Of a DNA stretch of 5,321 bases, positions 1 through 4,778 are shown one piece after another; position 1 is the first letter of the stretch; each line of letters opens with the position of its first letter. Made by a program: the position numbers and the translations under genes. The DNA lies in contig JAPLCH010000213.1 in NCBI GenBank assembly GCA_026392325.1, forward strand, positions 1 to 5,321, given 5' to 3'. The DNA is from Solirubrobacterales bacterium (GTDB taxonomy: Bacteria; Actinomycetota; Thermoleophilia; Solirubrobacterales; Solirubrobacteraceae). The notes below the pieces were generated by a model. The model was not told the origin of the DNA. It searched no databases and was given only the letters and a program-made list of their open reading frames with translations.

Positions 1-93
1 CTCGTTGACGGTCGGGCAGCTCTGATTCAACCCTCCGTCAAGCGCCTTCCCCAATGGGGAGCGTGAGACGAAGTGTTGAGCAGGTGCGGCCAT
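1..93 (-). CDS. Possible 5' end of an unidentified gene running off the left edge
   Basis: A minus-strand frame opens with ATG at 93-91 and stays open for all 31 codons to the window edge. It starts MAAPAQHFVSRS and includes ALDGGLNQSCPTVNE near the edge. I do not recognise a family. There is no Shine-Dalgarno sequence before the ATG. A TACCAT hexamer ends five bases upstream, which could serve as a -10 element for a leaderless message, but no -35 is visible. The frame would begin 87 bases beyond the lysS stop, on the same strand. The same bases hold two inverted repeats (5-41 and 43-63), so this may be structured non-coding DNA. Thirty-one open codons are weak evidence in GC-rich DNA. Confidence 0.2.
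   Translation of the reverse strand, partial: MAAPAQHFVSRSPLGKALDGGLNQSCPTVNE
5..41. repeat. Inverted repeat with 23-base loop
   Basis: TTGACGG at 5-11 is the perfect reverse complement of CCGTCAA at 35-41. GGG (14-16) can pair with CCC (31-33) inside the loop, giving about ten base pairs in total. A second short hairpin (43-63) follows directly. Neither is followed by a T-run on either strand, so they do not look like classic intrinsic terminators. A 7-base repeat at this spacing is not rare by chance in 180 bases. Confidence 0.4.
43..63. repeat. Short GC-rich hairpin
   Basis: TCCCC (48-52) pairs with GGGGA (56-60) across a three-base AAT loop. CGC (43-45) pairs with GCG (61-63) below a two-base bulge. 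It lies about 120 bases past the lysS stop and could mark the end of a transcript, but no U-tract follows on either strand. Confidence 0.4.
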
Positions 94-167
94 AGCCAAT
101 GGTAGCAATCTGCCCCGGACACGCGGGAGCTAAATGCGCTTGGAGTTTGTGACAGTCCGTCGGCTAA

Positions 168-196
168 GCGGGATGAGCGGTTACTGCTCTTCCCGC
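168..196 (-). terminator. Hairpin enclosing the lysS stop codon
   Basis: On the lysS strand GCGGGA (196-191) pairs with TCCCGC (173-168). After a one-base mismatch, GAGC (189-186) pairs with GCTC (178-175). The seven-base loop AGTAACC contains the lysS TAA. This gives ten base pairs, nine of them in two strong GC-rich blocks apart from the A-T pairs. The following bases (TTAGCCGACGG) are not U-rich, so it is not a textbook Rho-independent terminator. It may stabilise the mRNA 3' end, act as a terminator without a U-tract, or be fortuitous. Confidence 0.4.
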
Positions 197-1665
197 ATGG
201 CGGGAAATAGAACTACTTCACGGATTGTTTTGCTGCCCGTGAGGAGCATTACGAGTCGGTCAATGCCAATCCCGATTCCGCCGGTTGGCGGCATCCCCTG
301 CTCGAGTGCGCGAATGAAAGCTTCGTCGTATGGCTGGGCTTCGTCATCTCCAGCATCGGCGTCGGCGCGCTGGGCCTCAAAGCGGCGGCGCTGCTCATCA
401 GGATCGTTGAGCTCGCTGAAGGCGTTGGAGATCTCCATGCCAGCCGCATAGGCTTCGAAGCGCTCGACCAGCCCTTCCTGGGATCTGTGGCTCTTGGCGA
501 ATGGCGAGAGTTCAACCGGATAGTCAAAGAGGATGGTTGGCTGCTGAAGCTCGGGCTCAACATGCTTGGTGAGGAGTTCATCAACGAGTTGTGGCCAAGT
601 GTCGGTCTCTGGGACTTCAAGACCCTTCTCCTTCATCGCAGCTGCAAGCGAGTCGCGGTCGCGATTGGCGAGGATGTCAATCCCGCAACGCGTGTGGATT
701 GAACTTTGGAGTGTCTCTCTGCGCCAGGGGGATTCGAAGTCAATTTCGCCCTCGTAACCAACAGCTCGTGAGACCTCACGCACAAGGTCTTCCAAGCGTG
801 AGGCGATCACCATGTAGTCGGAGTAGGCCTCGTACCATTCGAGCATTGTGAATTCGGGGTTGTGCTTTGGCGATATGCCTTCATTGCGGAAGTCTTTGCC
901 CAACTCGTAGACACGCTCCAGCCCTCCGACGATGAGTCGCTTGAGGTAGAGCTCGGTTGCGATGCGCAGGTAGAAGTTGCGATCGAGTGCGTTGTGGTGT
1001 GTGGTGAAAGGTCGCGCTGCAGCACCTCCGTAGAGCGGCTGGAGAACTGGGGTTTCCACCTCCACAAAGCCGTCGCGGTCGAGGAACGCGCGGATCGTGC
1101 TGATCACTTTGGCGCGGGTCAGGAACAGCTCACGGGATTCTTCTGAAGCGATGAGGTCAAGTTCACGGCGGCGATAGCGGGTCTCAATGTCTTTGAGACC
1201 GTGGTGTTTGTCTGGTGGCGGCCGCAGGGCTTTGGCCAGCAGGAAAATCTCTTCAACCTTCAGCGAGAACTGGCCTCGTTTGGTCTTCATCGCTGTGCCA
1301 TCCACGCCGATCAGGTCGCCAAGGTCAAGGTCGCCAATTGCTGCAAAGGCTTCCTCTCCGACATGGTCAGTCTGGGCGAGCAACTGAATCCGGCCCGTTC
1401 GGTCAAACATGTCGATGAAGACGGCTCCACCCTGGCCACGGCGGGCTGCGAGACGCCCGGCGATCCTGTGCTTGGAGTCGGTTTCGTCTCCGTCGTTCAG
1501 GCCTTCGTGCTGGGCAATGACGGCTTCTACAGGTTCGACATTCTCAAATGAGTGCGGGAACGGATCGGTTCCTGCTGAGCGCATTGCGTCAGCTTTCGCA
1601 CGACGCGCAGCGACAAGTTCTTCCTCGCGGCTTTCGCCGGTCGGCTCCTCAGGGACTTCGGCCAT
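181..1665 (-). CDS. lysS: Lysyl-tRNA synthetase, class II
   Basis: LysS charges tRNA(Lys) with lysine in the cytoplasm in an ATP-dependent two-step reaction. The 494-residue length is normal for the bacterial class II enzyme. An acidic/helical N-terminal extension (1-60) precedes an OB-fold anticodon-binding domain (about 67-145, RIAGRLAARRG then FIDMFDRTGRIQLL). The catalytic domain carries all three class II motifs: motif 1 at about 194-208 (FLDRDGFVEVETPVL), motif 2 at 259-277 (FRNEGISPKHNPEFTMLEW) and motif 3 at 462-476 (GGIGIGIDRLVMLLT). The segment EISNAFSELNDP (411-422) is also typical of LysRS. The ATG at 1665 lies four bases after the greA stop with no obvious Shine-Dalgarno sequence, which suggests translational coupling to greA. 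It is the last gene of the run. A hairpin surrounds its TAA stop. I see no frameshift or missing catalytic block. Confidence 0.97.
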   Translation of the reverse strand: MAEVPEEPTGESREEELVAARRAKADAMRSAGTDPFPHSFENVEPVEAVIAQHEGLNDGDETDSKHRIAGRLAARRGQGGAVFIDMFDRTGRIQLLAQTDHVGEEAFAAIGDLDLGDLIGVDGTAMKTKRGQFSLKVEEIFLLAKALRPPPDKHHGLKDIETRYRRRELDLIASEESRELFLTRAKVISTIRAFLDRDGFVEVETPVLQPLYGGAAARPFTTHHNALDRNFYLRIATELYLKRLIVGGLERVYELGKDFRNEGISPKHNPEFTMLEWYEAYSDYMVIASRLEDLVREVSRAVGYEGEIDFESPWRRETLQSSIHTRCGIDILANRDRDSLAAAMKEKGLEVPETDTWPQLVDELLTKHVEPELQQPTILFDYPVELSPFAKSHRSQEGLVERFEAYAAGMEISNAFSELNDPDEQRRRFEAQRADADAGDDEAQPYDEAFIRALEQGMPPTGGIGIGIDRLVMLLTGSKTIREVVLFPAMREEQ

Positions 1666-1669
1666 TGAG

Positions 1670-2143
1670 TCAGCCGATCTTGGTGATCTTGAGCTGGCGC
1701 TTCTTGCCGCTTGGCAGTGGAATGTCCACTACGGCATTGCGCTTTTGACCCAGCAGGGCTTGGCCAACAGGTGACTCATTGGAGACTTTTCCGGCGGCAA
1801 GGTCAGTTTCGGCTGATCCGACGATCGTGTAAACGATGCTCTTGCCGGACTTCTGGTCCTTGATGTTGACTACGGATCCGATTCGTACCTGTTCATTTCC
1901 GCCCTTATGGGCATCAACGACTGTGGCCGAACGAAGGCGTTCCTCAAGGGTGGCAACCCGAGCTTCGAGCATTGCCTGCTCGTTTTTGGCGTCGTCGTAC
2001 TCGGAGTTTTCGGAGATGTCTCCGAACTCGCGGGCGACCTTAATCCGCTCGGCAACTTCACGCCGACGATCGGTCGTCAAATGTTCAAGTTCCGCCTTGA
2101 GCTTCTCAAGGCCTTCTTTTGTGAGGATTACGTCTCTTGGCAA
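1670..2143 (-). CDS. greA: Transcription elongation factor GreA (probable TTG start)
   Basis: GreA enters the RNA polymerase secondary channel and stimulates cleavage of backtracked RNA, rescuing stalled complexes. From the TTG at 2143-2141 the protein is 157 residues, matching the usual length of about 158. Residues 1-76 form the N-terminal coiled coil. Its tip is GDISENSEYDDAK (41-53), with the two acidic residues that hold catalytic Mg (D42, E45, matching D41 and E44 of the E. coli protein). The FKBP-like C-terminal domain follows from about 83, with SPVGQALLGQKR and a closing LKITKIG. I prefer the TTG start because GGAGAAG (2155-2149) lies just upstream, with GGAG eight bases from it, and because the family aligns from here. 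The longer alternative is a GTG at 2170-2168 (166 residues). It adds QHSTGEEN, lacks a ribosome site and sits in a hairpin arm. The gene lies four bases upstream of lysS. Confidence 0.95.
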   Translation of the reverse strand: MPRDVILTKEGLEKLKAELEHLTTDRRREVAERIKVAREFGDISENSEYDDAKNEQAMLEARVATLEERLRSATVVDAHKGGNEQVRIGSVVNIKDQKSGKSIVYTIVGSAETDLAAGKVSNESPVGQALLGQKRNAVVDIPLPSGKKRQLKITKIG

Positions 2144-2148
2144 GTTCT

Positions 2149-2155
2149 CTTCTCC
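2149..2155 (-). promoter_or_regulatory. Ribosome binding site that favours the TTG start of greA
   Basis: GGAGAAG on the minus strand is the clearest Shine-Dalgarno sequence in the window. Its GGAG core ends eight bases before TTG at 2143-2141. It lies inside the coding frame of the longer GTG form, where it would have no use. Confidence 0.6.
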
Positions 2156-2161
2156 AGTGGA

Positions 2162-2190
2162 ATGCTGCACCCGGAAGGATGCGGCAGCAT
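2162..2190 (-). promoter_or_regulatory. Hairpin in the dusB-greA intergenic leader
   Basis: ATGCTGC (2190-2184) is the perfect reverse complement of GCAGCAT (2168-2162). Inside, after a three-base bulge, ATCC pairs with GGGT (one T-G pair) around a TTCC loop, giving a stem of 7 plus 4 pairs. It ends six bases before the greA ribosome site and starts 20 bases after the dusB stop. No U-tract follows, so simple termination is unlikely. It could be an RNA processing or pausing element that sets greA output. Regulatory leaders ahead of greA are known in E. coli, but no homology is claimed. Confidence 0.45.
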
Positions 2191-2209
2191 AGCAGTCACT
2201 GATACCGGA

Positions 2210-3193
2210 TTAGACTGCGTGCGCCACAGAAACCGACTGAATGATCTCTCGGGCGGCTTCAACGCCCTCTGCTCGCTGGAGAGAGTCCTGTAGTTCATGG
2301 CCTCCGCCAAGCCTGTCCACATACCACGGGTAGAACTTCCGGAGGTACCTTCCGGCCCTGTCCTCCCCTATGTGTTCAACGGCTCGATCCATTGTCCATT
2401 CAAGCTCGTAAATGATCTCCGCAGTGCTCGGCGGCTCATCCCGGTTGCCAAGTACTTCCTCAAAGAGCCAGGGGTTGCCCATGATTCCGCGGGCCAGCAT
2501 TACCGCGTCCGCGCCGGTGTGTTCAAACACTTCACGGACTGTGTCCGCATCCTTGAGGCCACCTGAGATCGTGACGGGAATGTCGAGCGATTCGACAAGT
2601 TCCTTGGCGAGGTCATAGTCGGGTTTTCCCTTGTGTGCCTGCGAGGCGTGTCGGGGGTGGAAACCAATTCCTGCGACTCCAGCATCGTCCTGAAGGCGCA
2701 ATGCGAGTGTCACTCCGTCTGTCTCTCCAGGCTTCTGACCAGGGCGGATTTTGACTGTTACGGGAAGACCTGAGCCGCGTGCTGCGGCGGCCGCCACTGC
2801 TACTGCCCGGTCATGGTCACGCAGAAGTGCGGCGCCAGCTCCGGTCTTGCAGACCTTCGGGACTGGACAGCCCATGTTGAGGTCAATCATGTCCGCTCCC
2901 GTGCCAGCGACGATCTCAGCTGCTGCTTCCATCGCGTCGGGGTCCTCACCGAACAGCTGGATTGCTACGGGGTGCTCGTCCGGGTGGATTCGGAGCATTT
3001 CTTTGCAGGTCTTTTCATTGCCGTGCTTGATCGCGTGGCTCGAGACCATTTCCGAGACGAGCAATCCTGCTCCGAAGCGTCGGGCCTGAAGGCGGAAGAA
3101 CCAGTTGCCAATCCCAGCGAGCGGCGCGAGGGACACACGGTTTGGAATGGCAACGCCGCCAATCTCGAATGGTTCATTGAAATCTCTGCTCAT
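2210..3193 (-). CDS. dusB: tRNA-dihydrouridine synthase, DusB type
   Basis: This flavoenzyme reduces specific uridines in tRNA to dihydrouridine using FMN and NADPH. At 327 residues it has the family's usual length. An FMN-binding TIM barrel fills about 10-245: SLAPLAGIGNWFFR (21-34), VAIQLFG (76-82), DLNMGCPVPKV (104-114) with the catalytic Cys109, VKIRPG (147-152) with FMN-contacting Lys148, SGGL (210-213) and MLARGIMGNPWLF (232-244) for the FMN phosphate. A helical tRNA-binding domain follows (about 250-320). The motif usually read as HGRT in DusB is HPRHASQAHKG here (179-189), which I think is a clade variant. MGCP and the overall length favour DusB over DusA or DusC. The ATG at 3193 has no clear Shine-Dalgarno sequence. 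The gene starts 31 bases after the coaX stop, so co-transcription is likely. Confidence 0.94.
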   Translation of the reverse strand: MSRDFNEPFEIGGVAIPNRVSLAPLAGIGNWFFRLQARRFGAGLLVSEMVSSHAIKHGNEKTCKEMLRIHPDEHPVAIQLFGEDPDAMEAAAEIVAGTGADMIDLNMGCPVPKVCKTGAGAALLRDHDRAVAVAAAAARGSGLPVTVKIRPGQKPGETDGVTLALRLQDDAGVAGIGFHPRHASQAHKGKPDYDLAKELVESLDIPVTISGGLKDADTVREVFEHTGADAVMLARGIMGNPWLFEEVLGNRDEPPSTAEIIYELEWTMDRAVEHIGEDRAGRYLRKFYPWYVDRLGGGHELQDSLQRAEGVEAAREIIQSVSVAHAV

Positions 3194-3224
3194 CGGAAGG
3201 TGAGGATAGGGGCTGTCGAGAGCG

Positions 3225-3995
3225 TCAAGCTGCCGCGTTGCGCTCGTGGATCAAGCGGAGCCCCGTGAGCGTGAGCAGGTCATCTATTTCATTCACCCGG
3301 CGGCAGGAGGGAACGATCACATGTGCCTGACCGCCTGTGGCGATCACTTGCATGTCCGGTCCAAGCTCGGCTTCAAGCCGTTCAAGGATTCCGTCCACGA
3401 GCCCGGCAAATCCGAAGATCACACCTGCGCGCAATGCCTCAACGGTGCTCTTGCCAATTACTTCGCGTGGCTCAGCGAGGTCAACCTTGGGCAGTTTCGC
3501 GGCCTTCTCCGTGAGGGCTTCAACTGAGATCTCAACACCTGGGGCGATAAGGCCGCCCAGATAGTCGCCCTCAGCTGACACTGGGTCGAAGGTGATTGCA
3601 GTACCGAAGTCGACAACGACGCATGTTGTCTTGAAGTGCTCAAAGGCAGCAACGGCGTTCACCAGCCTGTCAGCCCCGATCTCTCTGGGGTTGTCATAGC
3701 GAAGGCTCATTCCAGTCTTGACACCCGGGCCTACGACGATTGGCTCGTGCCCCAAGTAGTTCTCGCCGACGAAGCGCCATGCTTCTCCGAGTGCTGGAAC
3801 GGTTGAGGAGACGATTGCCGCGTCCAAGTCCTCGAACCCGACGCCCCTCAGTTCCAGGAGACTGTGCAGCGCTGCTCCCAGTTCGTCACCCGTGCTGTCT
3901 CGGACCGTCGCGAATCGCCAGTGCTCAACGAGCTCTGTTCCACGGAAGGTCCCAAAGTGGGTTTGTGTATTTCCAACGTCTACTGCGAGAAGCAT
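3225..3995 (-). CDS. coaX: Type III pantothenate kinase
   Basis: CoaX phosphorylates pantothenate, the first committed step of coenzyme A synthesis. Type III enzymes belong to the ASKHA fold, need a monovalent cation and resist CoA feedback. At 256 residues it is of normal length. The ATP-binding DVGNT motif starts the protein (6-10). IVSSTVP (61-67) is a variant of the usual SSVVP segment. GADR (107-110) supplies the catalytic base Asp109. VVDFGTAITFD (127-137) is the second phosphate motif, GGLIAPGV (147-154) follows, and TGGQA (220-224) is the adenosine-side motif. All key residues are present. The ATG at 3995 gives an N-terminus starting at the first beta strand, as in the family. No Shine-Dalgarno sequence is visible, and CATAAT ends eight bases upstream, so the message may be leaderless. 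It is probably first in the coaX-dusB-greA-lysS run. Confidence 0.96.
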   Translation of the reverse strand: MLLAVDVGNTQTHFGTFRGTELVEHWRFATVRDSTGDELGAALHSLLELRGVGFEDLDAAIVSSTVPALGEAWRFVGENYLGHEPIVVGPGVKTGMSLRYDNPREIGADRLVNAVAAFEHFKTTCVVVDFGTAITFDPVSAEGDYLGGLIAPGVEISVEALTEKAAKLPKVDLAEPREVIGKSTVEALRAGVIFGFAGLVDGILERLEAELGPDMQVIATGGQAHVIVPSCRRVNEIDDLLTLTGLRLIHERNAAA

Positions 3996-4003
3996 GAATG
4001 CCC

Positions 4004-4009
4004 ATTATG
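4004..4009 (-). promoter_or_regulatory. Candidate -10 element for coaX
   Basis: CATAAT on the minus strand matches the -10 consensus TATAAT at five of six positions and ends eight bases before the coaX ATG. That spacing would start the transcript at or next to the start codon. No good -35 lies 16-18 bases upstream (GTCGCT at 17). It lies inside or just ahead of the divergent GST-like gene, depending on that gene's start. Confidence 0.3.
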
Positions 4010-4011
4010 CT
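4006..4011 (+). promoter_or_regulatory. Candidate -10 element for the GST-like gene
   Basis: TATGCT fits the TAnnnT form of an actinobacterial -10 element and ends seven bases before ATG at 4019, the spacing expected for a leaderless transcript. It overlaps the coaX candidate (4004-4009) by four bases on the other strand. No clear -35 is present. Confidence 0.3.
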
Positions 4012-4018
4012 CGCGATC

Positions 4019-4762
4019 ATGATTAAAGCGACGCTCTGGCAGATTCCCGGCTCCCACCCATGTGAGGCAGTCCACACAGCAATGACCATGAAGGGCATGG
4101 AGGTCAAGACGGTCAACCTCCTTCCCGTGATGCACAAGCCCGTCCAACGGGTGATGTTCGGTCAGGCGACAGTTCCCGGAGTTGTGTTCCCCGGAGAGCG
4201 TGTCGTTGGCTCCCGCCGAATCATGCAGAGGCTTGACCAGCTTGTGCCTGAGCCACCGCTCTTTCCTGCCGACCCGGCAGCACGCCTCAAGGTTGAGGAA
4301 GCGGAGACTTGGGGCGACGACGTCCTCCAGGCAGCCGTTCGCAGGCTCCTGTGGACTGTGGCCCGCCATGATCCGAAGACTGTTCTGACCGCTCTTGCCG
4401 ACCCGGAGACACTCCCAATCCCGCTTCCAATCGCGATGGCTGGCGCAAATCAGATCGTCTGGGGCGAGACCAAGATTCATGGCGTCACCGACGAGACTGC
4501 GCGCACTGACCTTTCAGCACTCAAGGGCCTGCTCGATGAGGTTGACTGTCTGATCTCCGAGGGAGTTATTGGCGGCGAGACTCCAAACGCAGCCGACCTT
4601 CAGATCCTCTCCTCAATCAAGCTGCTGTCAGCCGTAGGCGACTTCCGCCCTCTGCTGGAAGGCCGTCCGAGCGTTGCACTCGCAGACCGGGTCTTTCCCA
4701 AGTCTTCTGGTCAAGTCCCAGCTGGCGTACTGCCAGCGGACGAGCTCGCTCTGCTCAGCTGA
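4019..4762 (+). CDS. Glutathione S-transferase-like protein
   Basis: This is a GST-fold protein of 247 residues. An N-terminal thioredoxin-like domain (about 3-80) begins KATLWQIPGSHPCEAV, where SHPC (12-15) occupies the place of the usual catalytic Ser/Cys. VP (52-53) supplies the cis-proline, and GSRRIMQRLD (64-73) matches the Ser-containing turn that holds the gamma-glutamyl group. PPLFPADP (79-86) links to a helical C-terminal domain with AETWGDDVLQ (95-104) and NAADLQI (190-196). It resembles a GST-like family I associate with Thermoleophilia. The substrate is unknown. ATG codons also lie in frame at 3998 and 4007. I chose 4019 because the beta strand starts directly after it and a -10-like TATGCT lies at leaderless spacing. 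A GAGAAG (3987-3992) gives the 3998 start (254 residues) some support. It is the only plus-strand gene, divergent from coaX and convergent with folK, so it is separately transcribed. Confidence 0.88.
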   Translation: MIKATLWQIPGSHPCEAVHTAMTMKGMEVKTVNLLPVMHKPVQRVMFGQATVPGVVFPGERVVGSRRIMQRLDQLVPEPPLFPADPAARLKVEEAETWGDDVLQAAVRRLLWTVARHDPKTVLTALADPETLPIPLPIAMAGANQIVWGETKIHGVTDETARTDLSALKGLLDEVDCLISEGVIGGETPNAADLQILSSIKLLSAVGDFRPLLEGRPSVALADRVFPKSSGQVPAGVLPADELALLS

Positions 4763-4766
4763 GCTC
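4742..4766. repeat. Palindromic end of the GST-like gene, possible convergent terminator
   Basis: GAGCTC occurs at 4742-4747 and again at 4761-4766, so the copies can pair as a stem. Between and overlapping them, GCTCAGCTGAGC (4753-4764) is a perfect 12-base palindrome spanning the GST-like gene's TGA stop. Only 16 bases separate that stop from the end of folK on the other strand. Any structure here would form in both convergent transcripts. No T-run follows on either side, so the terminator reading is weak. Confidence 0.3.
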
Positions 4767-4778
4767 AAGCGTCGTTCG

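Larger units (their letters stand above)
1..180. other. Non-coding or unresolved stretch downstream of lysS
   Basis: No securely recognised gene lies here. Visible structure includes a 7-base inverted repeat TTGACGG/CCGTCAA (5-11 with 35-41), with an inner GGG/CCC pairing (14-16 with 31-33). A tight hairpin TCCCC-AAT-GGGGA (48-60) is flanked by CGC/GCG. A weaker CCCG/CGGG pair lies at about 114-127. Two plus-strand patches, 83-96 and 117-133, resemble conserved 5S rRNA blocks (see findings). A plus-strand frame is open from base 1 to a TGA at 64-66, ending VKRLPQWGA. It could be the tail of a convergent gene, but I do not recognise it. No intact tRNA was found. Confidence 0.5.

Noticed and set aside
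19..36. GATTCAACCC resembling a tRNA T-loop.
   Set aside because: The five bases on either side do not pair, and no tRNA body lies upstream.
91..131. A tRNA-like stretch (CAATGGTAGCA resembles a D-loop).
   Set aside because: No seven-base acceptor stem, T-arm or anticodon stem can be formed around it on either strand.
83..200. An intact, functional 5S rRNA gene.
   Set aside because: The 3' conserved blocks are missing, the helix I partner of the 5' end is absent, and the 3' portion would have to overlap lysS coding sequence. Only a remnant or chance match remains possible.
134..451. A 105-codon plus-strand frame starting in the left intergenic region.
   Set aside because: Most of it is antisense to lysS. 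Its composition is Ser/Pro/Arg-rich and no ribosome site precedes it.
1409..1774. A 121-codon plus-strand frame crossing the lysS-greA junction.
   Set aside because: It is Ser/Arg/Ala-rich with no motif, and spans the end of greA and start of lysS, both well supported on the other strand.
2813..3268. A 151-codon plus-strand frame opposite dusB and the end of coaX.
   Set aside because: No recognisable domain. It runs across two strongly identified minus-strand genes.
3980..4480. A 166-codon minus-strand frame opposite the GST-like gene, same strand as coaX.
   Set aside because: It mirrors a gene with clear GST-fold motifs, shows no recognisable motif itself and would overlap the coaX start. 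It is an antisense shadow in GC-rich DNA.
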